A stretch of 14,578 bases of DNA from contig CAWLAN010000066.1 of the NCBI GenBank assembly GCA_963854815.1, forward strand, positions 1 to 14,578, in the 5' to 3' direction. This DNA comes from UBA1146 sp963854815. GTDB lineage: Bacteria > Planctomycetota > UBA8108 > UBA1146. Positions 1-7,800 of this stretch are shown piece by piece. Position 1 is the stretch's first letter; every line of letters starts with the position of its first letter. Both the position numbers and the translations under genes were made by a program. The notes below the pieces were generated by a model. That model was not told where the DNA came from and did not search any database. It saw only the letters and a program-made list of their open reading frames with translations.

Positions 1-299
1 TGTACGTGGTGCCCGAAGAGATCTTCCAGCGTGGTGACTGCAACAGTGACGACAAGGTCGACCTGGCGGACTCAGCGACGATGCTCGCCAACCAGTTCAG
101 TGGTCTTGCGATCCTGTGTCCCGATGCTTGCGACGCCAACGACGATGGTGTTCTGAACATGGCGGACTCCGTTTTCCTGCTCAACTGGCTCTTCAAGTTC
201 GGTGAAATACCACCGGCACCGGGACCTTACGACGATGGACCCGATGCGACGGACGACGACACGTTGCCGGTCTGCGACAGTGACGACACCAATTGCTAG
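1..299 (+). CDS. C-terminal end of a secreted protein with a dockerin-like double calcium-loop tail (5' partial)
   Basis: The reading frame is open from the left edge and stops with TAG at 297-299, so only the last ~99 residues are visible. Counting from the GTG at position 6, two EF-hand-like loops can be read: D11-C-N13-S-D15-D-K-V-D19-L-A-D22 and D43-A-N45-D-D47-G-V-L-N-M-A-D54. Each is followed by a hydrophobic helix (TMLANQF and VFLLNWLF). This is the dockerin type I duplicated pattern. A Pro-rich, then Asp-rich tail with two cysteines ends the protein. In Planctomycetota such tails are common at the C-terminus of large secreted or surface proteins; they are thought to act as a Ca2+-dependent attachment or sorting module, not in a true cellulosome. 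The catalytic or adhesive part lies upstream of the window, so the function of the whole protein cannot be told. The gene appears to end its transcription unit, because a terminator follows about 200 nt later. Confidence 0.85.
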   Translation, partial: YVVPEEIFQRGDCNSDDKVDLADSATMLANQFSGLAILCPDACDANDDGVLNMADSVFLLNWLFKFGEIPPAPGPYDDGPDATDDDTLPVCDSDDTNC

Positions 300-502
300 G
301 ATTCTCTGAACGATCTCGGGCGAATGACGATACGTTCATCTGCTCAGATCAACGGAGGTTCGCTGCCAGCGGTTCGGCTTCTCCCCCTCCCGGGGCGACA
401 CCAGTGGTAGCAGGATCAGAGCATGAGACGAGGAAACATGTGGACTTGAATCACAATCCACGAGGATAGGGCCTTAGATGGCTCAATTCCTGCAGACACG
501 AC
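300..502. other. Gene-free stretch between dockerin protein and distal terminator
   Basis: No ORF with a plausible start and composition is visible here. Small hairpins can be drawn: CGCTG-C-CAGCG near 361-371, and GTGGA(C)TTG paired with CAATCCAC near 440-461. The latter lies just upstream of the strong terminator at 503-544. The stretch could be a long 3' UTR or hold a small RNA. I recognise no known RNA family (no tRNA, tmRNA, RNase P or SRP signature). Confidence 0.4.
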
Positions 503-544
503 AGGCCCCGCGGCGGATGCATATCGCCGCGGGGCCTATTTATT
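503..544 (+). terminator. Strong rho-independent terminator
   Basis: A perfect 13-bp GC-rich stem (AGGCCCCGCGGCG at 503-515 with its complement at 525-537) closes a 9-nt loop. An AT-rich tail (ATTTATT, 538-544) follows on the plus strand. It most likely ends the transcript of the dockerin protein gene, or of a small RNA between 300 and 502. It also insulates the downstream hydrolase pair, so those genes need their own promoter between about 545 and 617; I see no convincing -35/-10 pair there. Confidence 0.8.
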
Positions 545-628
545 GGTTCATCTTCCCGGGCTTGTCCAGCATGGCACCTCTTGCCCGATGGATTGCAGCG
601 CCTCATCCTCGCATCCTAGGAGGAAGCG

Positions 629-1324
629 GTGCAGGCGATTCTGTTCGATCTTTTCGGCACCCTGGTCCCCAACTTGCCCCTGTCTTGCTGGGAACAGTCA
701 TCTGAATCCATCGCCAAGACCCTCGGCCTCGATCCTGAACACTATCGAAAACTGTGGGAACCCCGATTCATGGAACGGATGACCGGAGCGATTCTCGATG
801 GAGAGCATCAGTTCGACGAAATCCTTGAAACCGCCGGCCTCGATCCCCCGGCCGGAGAGCGCACCCTGGCGGCACGGCTGCACACGGATCTCCTCAGGGA
901 GGCGCTCGTTCCCAAACCGGAAGCCTGCCAGGTGCTCTCTGTCCTCGTCGACAGGGGACTACGACTGGGGCTGGTCACCGACTGCTCCAGTGCTGCACCG
1001 GAAGTGCTCGATCAGACTCCTCTGGGTCCTTTCTTCGAGGCTCGTTCCATCTCCGCTTTCCTGGGCGTAAGGAAACCCGATCCTCGTATGTACAGCCATG
1101 TCCTCGAACTTCTTCGAGTCAAAGGAAAAGACTGCATCTATGTCGGCGATGGAAACTCGGAGGAACTCCTCGGCGCCAAGGAATTTGACATGACCACCGT
1201 CTGGGTCGACAACGGACACGAACAGCACTGGCGGGAGCGCTTCGTTCCTCGAGGCGATTACACAATTAGATCTCTGGAGGAGCTGATCCCCATCCTCGAT
1301 TCACTGGAGAGACCGACGCCCTGA
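629..1324 (+). CDS. HAD superfamily hydrolase (haloacid dehalogenase-like, subfamily IA type)
   Basis: This 231-aa cytosolic protein has the four HAD motifs in order. Motif I is FDLFGTL with nucleophile D7; motif II is VTDCS with T117; motif III is RKPDP with K149; motif IV is YVGDGNSEE with D174 and nearby E178/E179. The helical cap lies between motifs I and II (about 15-95), as in subfamily I. Length is normal for the family. The second motif-I Asp, the general acid/base of phosphatases, is Phe9 here, so a classical phosphatase mechanism is uncertain; dehalogenase-like members also lack it. The GTG start is chosen because a perfect AGGAGG (618-623) lies 5 nt upstream and motif I begins right after it. 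The stop TGA overlaps the ATG of the following esterase by one base, so the two are probably translationally coupled. The substrate cannot be read from the sequence. Confidence 0.88.
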   Translation: MQAILFDLFGTLVPNLPLSCWEQSSESIAKTLGLDPEHYRKLWEPRFMERMTGAILDGEHQFDEILETAGLDPPAGERTLAARLHTDLLREALVPKPEACQVLSVLVDRGLRLGLVTDCSSAAPEVLDQTPLGPFFEARSISAFLGVRKPDPRMYSHVLELLRVKGKDCIYVGDGNSEELLGAKEFDMTTVWVDNGHEQHWRERFVPRGDYTIRSLEELIPILDSLERPTP

Positions 1325-2007
1325 TGGAAAGCCATACCCCGGACAAAGTAATCATCGAAACCGGAAAGAATCCAACAGCCGCCGTGGTCTGGCTGCACGG
1401 ACTCGGTGCTGACGGCCATGATTTCGAGCCGATCATCCCCGAACTCGGACTCGAGGGGATCGGCCCCATCCGGTTCGTTTTTCCCCATGCCCCGATCCGA
1501 TCGGTCACCATCAACAACGGAATGGAGATGCGAGCCTGGTACGACATCCTCGAGATCTCCATCGATCGCAGGGCCGATGAAGAAGGGATCATCGACAGCG
1601 CGCAACTGGTGGACACATTACTGACAGAACAGATCGAGGCCGGAATCTCGCCACAACGTTTGATCCTGGCCGGCTTCTCCCAGGGGGCAGCGATGGCCTA
1701 CCATGTCGGGTTGAAGCAGAAACACCCGCTGGCGGGGATCCTGGTCCTGTCGGGCTACCTGCCGCTTCCCGAATCTCTGGTGGCTCCACTGGATCAGGAC
1801 TCTCCCGTCACACCGATTCTCTGTTGCCACGGTATCTGGGATCCGGTGGTACCCGTGAAGCTGGGGGAAAGTTCAGCAAAAAAGGTCGAGCAAGCTGGTT
1901 GGCCGCTCGAATGGAAAACCTACCCTGCTCCTCATTCGCTCCATCCCGACGAGGTTGTCGAGGTGGGTCATTGGATCAGGAGGATACTGGCCGACAGTTC
2001 GGCCTGA
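1324..2007 (+). CDS. Carboxylesterase / lysophospholipase-like alpha/beta hydrolase (acyl-protein thioesterase family)
   Basis: This 227-aa protein has the normal length and the full signature of the phospholipase/carboxylesterase (EstB, APT1-like) family. The oxyanion-hole segment is WLHGLGADGHDF (residues 23-34), followed by FPHAP (53-57) and the typical MRAWYD (69-74). The catalytic triad is visible as S119 in AGFSQGAAM, D173 in GIWDPVVP and H204 in APHSLHP. There is no signal peptide, so it should be cytosolic and hydrolyse short- to medium-chain carboxylic esters or thioesters. The start ATG at 1324 overlaps the stop of the HAD gene (TGATG), which argues for one operon and coupled translation. 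A 176-nt gap separates it from the next gene, the beta-oxidation enzyme, which may or may not be on the same transcript; no terminator is obvious in the gap. The exact natural substrate is unknown. Confidence 0.9.
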   Translation: MESHTPDKVIIETGKNPTAAVVWLHGLGADGHDFEPIIPELGLEGIGPIRFVFPHAPIRSVTINNGMEMRAWYDILEISIDRRADEEGIIDSAQLVDTLLTEQIEAGISPQRLILAGFSQGAAMAYHVGLKQKHPLAGILVLSGYLPLPESLVAPLDQDSPVTPILCCHGIWDPVVPVKLGESSAKKVEQAGWPLEWKTYPAPHSLHPDEVVEVGHWIRRILADSSA

Positions 2008-2183
2008 ATCATCGTTACTCCTGAGGTCCTCGGCAGTAGATCCGATGCCGAACGCAACACGATGGGTTCCTCCTTGCCATCCCAGCAGGAAATCGCGCGG
2101 CAGGGGTGCCCGTGTCACGCGGCTCCCTTACAATCACCTCGATCACGCATGGTGGCCCGGTAGCGTCCCGAAGGAGTTCCCTG

Positions 2184-4226
2184 ATGAATCGTGAATCGAG
2201 CATCGAAATCCTCGGACGTCCGTTGAATCGGATCGGGATCATCGGCTCGGGACAAATCGGCCCCGACATCGCACTGCATTTCTCGAAGGTCTTTGCTCCA
2301 CTGGGAACTCCCATCGTCGTGGTCGACATCAGTGAAGAAGCCCTTCGCAAGGGTCAGAACAAACTGGAGCGAAAGGTCGACAAGGGGATCGAAGCGAAAG
2401 CTTTCCGACCGGAACACGGCGAAGCGATGAAAAAGAACGTGCTGTTCACCTCCGACTACGGACAACTTGCAGGATGTGATCTGGTGGTGGAAGCCGCCAC
2501 CGAGGACCGGGAATTGAAAGGACGCATCTTCCGTCAGGTTGCCGACCTGGTCTCTCCGGAGGCAATACTGTGCTCCAATTCTTCTCACCTCGAACCAGAA
2601 GTGATCTTCGAGGGGCTGTCCGACCGCAGCCGAGCGCTGGTGGTCCATTACTTCTTTCCCGCCGAGCGAAACCCCATCGTCGAGATCGTTCCGGGCGTCG
2701 ACACATCGGAGCAACTGACTGCGGAGATGGCGGGCTTTTACGAAGCCATCGGCAAGATTCCGATTCGTGTCCGGAGTCGCTATGGATATGCGCTCGATCC
2801 TGTATTCGAGGGGATGTTCCTCGCTTCTGCCTTGCTGGTGGAAGCTGGCATCGGTTCCACCAAGGAGGTGGACCAGGTCGCCTGCGATGTTCTCGGATAC
2901 ACCGTTGGTCCGTTCACAGCGATGAACCTGACCGGTGGGAATCCCATCACCGCCGTCGGTCTCGATAACTATCACCAGAAAATTCACTCCTGGTACCGAA
3001 CCCCCGAGATCCTGCGGCAAGCTGTCGCCGATGAAACCCCCTGGGAAGTCCCTGCGCGCCAGGAGAGAGTCGATGTATCCGAGCAGACCTTCTCTCACAT
3101 CAGAGATGCATTGCTCGGTTCTTTCTTCGGGATCGTCGGGGAAATCGTCGATAGCAACATCTCGAACATCGCTGACATGAACATGGCAGTGGAGATCGCT
3201 CTCGACATGAAAGCCCCTTTTGGCCTGATGAACTCCCTCGGCGTACAAGAATCACTCGAACTGGTCGAACGGTATGCCGCCGACCACCCCGGGTTTCCAG
3301 TTCCCGTGTGCATCCGAGATCAGGCCAGAAAGGGCAGTTCCTTTTCGATCCCCCTGGTGCTTCGCGAGGACGTCGATGGCATCGCACATGTCACGATCCG
3401 CAGACCCAGACAGCTCAATGCGCTCAATCAGGACGCTTTCGATCAGATCGAACAACACTTCCGCGCCATCTCCCAGGACGACGATGTCGTCGGGGTGGTG
3501 CTGTCGGGATTCGGCATCAAGGCGTTCGTTTCCGGAGCGGATGTTGCTTTCCTCGCCAGGATCGACTCCGCCTCGATGGGGGAAGCAACCTCGCGAAAGT
3601 CACAGAGTTCGGTCCAGACGATCGAGGACTGCCCCAAACCGGTCATCTGCGCCCTCAACGGACTGGCCTTCGGCGCTGGCAACGAAATCGCCATGGCCTG
3701 CAATGCGCGCATCGCCCGCTCGGGCCAGAAGGTACTGGTCGGTCAGCCAGAAGTGAATCTTGGGATCATTCCCGGAGCCGGAGGAACCCAGAGATTGCCA
3801 CGCTGGGTCGGAGTGGAGAAGGCTGCTGAACTGCTGAGGACCGGTCGTACCGTCTCTTCAGCCGAAGCGCTCGCCATCGGGTTGATCAGCGAGGAAGTCG
3901 ATGGGGATCCACGCGCACTGCGTGAACGCGCCCGGGCCTGGATCCGTGCGGTGGTCGACGGTCAGGAGTCACTTCCGGTGATCGAGCGGGGCCCCATCGA
4001 GACCCCTGAATCGTTGCCATCGGTAGACCTCGGACACCTCAGCAGCGCCGTCGATGAGATCCTCCAGAAGGCCATCATCGAAGGTTGTCGACTGCCTCTT
4101 GTGGACGGCATCGCACTAGAAGCGCGCTGTTTTGGTGAAGTTTGCTCAATTCAGGATATGCGCATCGGAGTCACGAATTTCCTCGAGAATGGTCCCAGAA
4201 CGCCGGCCAAATTCGTCAATGCCTGA
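2184..4226 (+). CDS. Bifunctional 3-hydroxyacyl-CoA dehydrogenase / enoyl-CoA hydratase (dehydrogenase-first fusion)
   Basis: This 680-aa enzyme should carry out the hydration and NAD+-dependent oxidation steps of beta-oxidation in the cytosol. Residues 15-200 form the NAD-binding domain: GSGQIG (21-26), acidic D48 after beta-2 (favours NAD over NADP), SNSS (131-134), and the catalytic dyad H155 (HYFFP) and E167 (IVEIVPG). Residues 200-385 look like two 3HCDH C-terminal repeats. Residues ~390-600 are a crotonase domain with both catalytic glutamates, E501 (GAGNEIAM) and E523 (GQPEVNLGIIPGAGG). The dehydrogenase-then-hydratase order is the reverse of E. coli FadB and resembles Bacillus FadN and archaeal fusions. 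The Asn usual in the dehydrogenase motif GFIVNR is Asp205 (GYALDP). I chose ATG 2184 because AAGGAG (2171-2176) lies 7 nt upstream and the NAD-binding domain follows; the frame stays open to a GTG at 2106, but that extension has no domain character. No thiolase or acyl-CoA dehydrogenase is in the window. Confidence 0.9.
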   Translation: MNRESSIEILGRPLNRIGIIGSGQIGPDIALHFSKVFAPLGTPIVVVDISEEALRKGQNKLERKVDKGIEAKAFRPEHGEAMKKNVLFTSDYGQLAGCDLVVEAATEDRELKGRIFRQVADLVSPEAILCSNSSHLEPEVIFEGLSDRSRALVVHYFFPAERNPIVEIVPGVDTSEQLTAEMAGFYEAIGKIPIRVRSRYGYALDPVFEGMFLASALLVEAGIGSTKEVDQVACDVLGYTVGPFTAMNLTGGNPITAVGLDNYHQKIHSWYRTPEILRQAVADETPWEVPARQERVDVSEQTFSHIRDALLGSFFGIVGEIVDSNISNIADMNMAVEIALDMKAPFGLMNSLGVQESLELVERYAADHPGFPVPVCIRDQARKGSSFSIPLVLREDVDGIAHVTIRRPRQLNALNQDAFDQIEQHFRAISQDDDVVGVVLSGFGIKAFVSGADVAFLARIDSASMGEATSRKSQSSVQTIEDCPKPVICALNGLAFGAGNEIAMACNARIARSGQKVLVGQPEVNLGIIPGAGGTQRLPRWVGVEKAAELLRTGRTVSSAEALAIGLISEEVDGDPRALRERARAWIRAVVDGQESLPVIERGPIETPESLPSVDLGHLSSAVDEILQKAIIEGCRLPLVDGIALEARCFGEVCSIQDMRIGVTNFLENGPRTPAKFVNA

Positions 4227-4583
4227 CGTAACCCTAGATAATAAAAAAGGTTATCGTACTGATTTCGTCCCCTTCGAGATGCACCGTGAAGAATCCTCGG
4301 TTCACGACATTTCCGTGAATTGGCCAATACCTACTCGATTCGAGCAAATTCGGGGAAATTCCCCCTTCCCATTGCCTCCATCTGGTGGCTATCCTTCGAT
4401 CTATGGGAAGCAGGGCACTCGCTCGTACCGTGACGAGCACATGCCGAGAGCACTGGTTTTCAGGGCGCTGGTGGGATCACACGGGGATCCAGTAAGCCAG
4501 CATGAAAGGTACGGAATCACAGCTAGAGATCCTCGTATTCCGGTTTCGAGATGGAATCGGTCCGAGGTCAGAAAGGGGACTCA
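4227..4583. other. 357-nt intergenic region upstream of the histone gene
   Basis: No gene is supported here. The stretch contains several dyads: GGGGAA-A-TTCCCC at 4352-4364, GCTCGT paired with ACGAGC around a 6-nt loop at 4421-4438, and CGGAAT (4512-4517) facing ATTCCG (4537-4542). An AT-rich patch sits at 4238-4250, immediately after the fusion-enzyme stop codon. I see no classical terminator for the upstream gene and no strong sigma70-type promoter. The histone promoter must lie here unless it is read through from upstream. Confidence 0.45.
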
Positions 4584-4772
4584 ATGTCCGATCGTGAAAT
4601 GCTGCTCGTCGGAAGCAAAGCAAAAGCAGCTCTCAAGGTCCATGATGTCAATGTGGGTGGCGATGCTCTCGCCGGCCTGAACGAAATCCTGCACCGCGCC
4701 ATCGAACAGGCCGCGAAGCGTGCCAGTTCGAATGGTCGCAAGACTGTCCGCTCTCACGATTTCGTCTGCTAG
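4584..4772 (+). CDS. Minimal bacterial histone-fold DNA-binding protein
   Basis: This 62-aa basic protein aligns with archaeal HMf-type histones and the short bacterial histones (for example Bdellovibrio Bd0055). Predicted alpha-1 is about residues 10-18 (GSKAKAALK), loop 1 is 19-24, and the long alpha-2 is 25-49. Loop 2 carries the hallmark NGRKTVRSHDF (50-60). Its R52, K53, T54 and D59 match the GRKTIKAEDI loop of HMfB residue for residue; in HMf histones the Arg and Asp form a structural salt bridge. The protein stops at C62, so alpha-3 is only a stub; HMfB continues to residue 69. It should dimerise and bind DNA as a nucleoid protein, though the binding mode of such single-fold bacterial histones may differ from archaeal wrapping. 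ATG 4584 is chosen because GAAAGGGG (4571-4578) lies 5 nt upstream; an upstream in-frame start at 4551 would add 11 unconserved residues. It stands alone in its strand segment and ends at a strong hairpin. Confidence 0.85.
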   Translation: MSDREMLLVGSKAKAALKVHDVNVGGDALAGLNEILHRAIEQAAKRASSNGRKTVRSHDFVC

Positions 4773-4802
4773 AGGTCAGTTCAGATTTTTTTCTGATCCA
4801 GG

Positions 4803-4842
4803 AGCGGGTCTCGACGCCAAATGCGTCGGGACCCGCTTTCTT
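4803..4842 (+). terminator. Rho-independent terminator between convergent genes
   Basis: A 15-bp stem with one G-T wobble (4803-4817 with 4823-4837) closes a 5-nt loop CAAAT and is followed by TTTCTT on the plus strand. It lies 30 nt after the histone stop and 8 nt beyond the stop of the convergent minus-strand regulator. It may act in both directions, but only the plus strand shows a U-rich tail. A second small dyad TCAGA-(T)n-TCTGA at 4781-4796 lies just before it. Confidence 0.75.
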
Positions 4843-4845
4843 ACA

Positions 4846-7800
4846 TCAGGGCAACTCGCGACGATTTGCCCCGGAACCATGGTTCTTCGGTGAATCCGCC
4901 TCGAAGTCTTCTTTTCGAATCTCGTGGCGTTTGAGCAGATTGGAGAGCTGGGGTCGGTGGATTCCCAGTGCCTCGGCGGCTCTGGTGATATTGCCACCAC
5001 TTCTGTAGAGTTCCGCGATGATGTAACGACGCTCGAGCGCCGCCTTCGCTTCCTTGAGAGAGAGTTGCCCGGAGGTCAACCGAGCCACTTCCTGGTCGAG
5101 ATCGGGCTTGTTTCCACACCGGAACATATCGATCCGACTGGAAGACAGTTCCGAAACCTCTGGAGATCCGGCCGGGAACCAGTGTGAAAAGATATTGACC
5201 GGTGCGTCGACCGGGAGTCCAAAGCCTTCGCGTAGATCTTGCAGGGTATGCTGCAGGTCTCGACTCTTTCGACGCAGATCCTCCTCACCGGGACCGATGA
5301 GTGCGCACACCAGATGATCTCCCCCAGCGTGATAAACACCGAAGTTCGGCTCCATCAGAATCAACAATTGTGTCACAAACTGGTCGTCTTTGCGTTCTCT
5401 GAGCAAGATATCGAGCCCGGGCAGGCTCACTTCCAGGAATCCGAGCGGTTCCTTGTCTCTATGGTGCCGATCGAGCAGGACATCCAGATCGGCGTCGAGA
5501 GCCGCCAGGGAACCGATTTCGCTCTGCTCGTACTCGAGCAACTGGGCATTGAGGGTCAATGCTCTGAACTGGCCACGAGCCAGGATGAGAAGTCTATGAA
5601 TCTGCTCGACGTCACTCTCCTGGAATGGATTCCCTGCGGTAGGTCGTTCCAGCACCAGAGCCGCCGAAAGCAGGTCTGGATATTCGAAAGGGATCGCCAG
5701 CAAACTTCTGCCTCTCACCGTCTGGCCCTGAGGATGTGAATCGACCCACTGATCCCATCCTTCCTGACCACTGCGAAGTGCTGCTCCTCGCTCGATACAC
5801 TCCTGCGCGAGCGATCCAAGCAGTTGATCGGGACCGAGCCACTCTTCGGGTGGTCCCATGTCGGTATCAGCAAGGCTCTGCCAGCGCCGTTTTCGCTGCG
5901 CGGCGATGAACCCACGAGGACTCGGAACGATACGCCGCGCTTCTTCCAGAACTCCCTCGAGGAAGGAGCGAAGATCGACACAAGTCCCCAGACCGTCCAT
6001 GGCACGGATCAGATCAGCCAACCGATCAGTATCGGGTGAGGGATCCGAGTAGGTGCTGATCATCGATTCGTTTGTTGCTCCAGCCATCGGAGCAGGGCTG
6101 GCAATCGCTGGCGGAGGAGAAGCAGTTTCACGTCTGAACCGCCGCAGATCGGCAAAGAAGTTCTTTCGTCTCCTGTCATCCAGATAGACGACGCGCATAT
6201 CTTCAGGAAGCCGCGAGGCAATCCGCTCGATGATCGCAGCGGCTCGATCATAGTGAACTCGGGCGGTCTGCAGATCGTGATACCCCTGGTGGACCCTGGC
6301 GAGGGCGTAGTTGATTTGCCACTGCAGCGGAAGTAGTGAATCACCGGTGATGATCTGAAGGGCCTTCTCATAACACTCGAGTGCTTTTTCGAGGCCTTTA
6401 TCGCTACGCTCCCTGCTGATGGCACCCTTGGTCAGAAGCCCCTGTACGATCAGCGGCACCGACTGGAGTGACTCCGCAGTGAGCAGGCCTCTGCTGACAA
6501 ATTTGAGAGACTCCTCGAACTGCTCGCGCTCGATAGCAAGTTGAGCGCGATCGAACAGACAGGCAGCCACCACTCGATCGAGGCCACGCTTCTGAGCGAT
6601 CTCCAGCGACTTCCGGAATTCCCGATCTGCATTCTTCCAGTCACCTCTCAGGAGCGCCAGATTCCCCTGCATCCGGTGTCCTTCTGATTGGTATTCCGGA
6701 AGTTCGAACTCCTGTGTAAGGATCAGTATCTGCCTCGACAGGTTCTCGACCTGCTTGCGCTCACCCAGAGCAAACCATGCCCAACCCAGATGCAGGAAGG
6801 AACGGACGATCCCGGCGGTACTTCCAAACCTCTCGCTATTTGTGACACTCCTCTTGAAAAACCGGACTGCCCGTGCGTAATCCCCCGAGTGGGCGTGGAG
6901 ACTACCGATGGAGTTCAGGGTCGGAGAAATCTCATGCGAATCGCCGATCCGTTCGCGCAGATTGAGACAACGGCGGAAGTGATCGAGGCTTCGGGAAAAA
7001 TCGCCGCTGTTGCGGTAGACCTTTCCCAGCAACTCGTAGATTGCCGCAAGGGTACGGGCATCCTGAGAAGACTCCACGACCTCCCGGGCTCGAAACAGGT
7101 AACGAGCAGCACGGAAGTATTTTCCTCTTTCGTAGTAAACCTGACCGATGGTCCGTAGAACCGACCCGAGCGCCACCGTGTCTCCCGATTCCTCCACCAA
7201 CTCCAGGAGAGTCTGATAACTGTTGAGAGCGGCGACGGAATCTCCCCGGGCGAGATGTGTCTCGGCGAGAATCTCGAGAACCTGGCACAGCAACTCCCTG
7301 GCTTCCGGCTGAGTTTTCCCTTCAGAGATCCCCTCGATCTCCTTCTGGGCCCTCAGACAGAGACTCATCGCTCGCTTGATGTCACGACGCTGTAGCCGCA
7401 GGCGCGCTCTGAGAGCGGTCATCCGCACAACTGCCAGATTTCCCACAACCTCCAGATCGGACGAACTGATTCGACTCAGCGTCCGGATCCCCTTCAAGGG
7501 TTCCTGCAGACCAAGATAGATCTGGGCGAGGAAAAAACGCGCCTCTATACGCTCCTCGGGCGCCAGTTCGGTGTCCTCGAGCAACATCTTGATATGGAGT
7601 TTTCCCGACTCCGGCTGCCCCGTCTCGACCTCGAGTTTCGCCAGTAAACTGAGAATCTCTCGCCGGATGGAGGCATCTCCGTCGACCCCGGAGCTGTCGA
7701 GCATTCGACGCCCGATGCGGATCGCCAGCGGTTCGGCGTAGGCACCGGCGAAGAAGCGCATCGCGATGATTCCGTAGTCGATGGCTCGAGCCGGGTCATC

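Noticed and set aside
571..583. TGGCAC...TTGC resembling a sigma-54 promoter
   Set aside because: Only three bases separate the two boxes instead of five, so the spacing does not fit the sigma-54 consensus.
2129..2134. TACAAT resembling a -10 box upstream of the fusion enzyme
   Set aside because: No matching -35 element at a suitable distance; a single hexamer is not enough evidence.
2115..3248. Long 377-aa open frame on the minus strand
   Set aside because: It is entirely antisense to the well-supported dehydrogenase/hydratase gene, its product has no domain character, and it mirrors the codon bias of the real gene.
4132..4680. 182-aa plus-strand frame bridging the fusion enzyme and the histone gene
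   Set aside because: It overlaps both real genes in another frame, has a low-complexity mixed composition, and no ribosome binding site.
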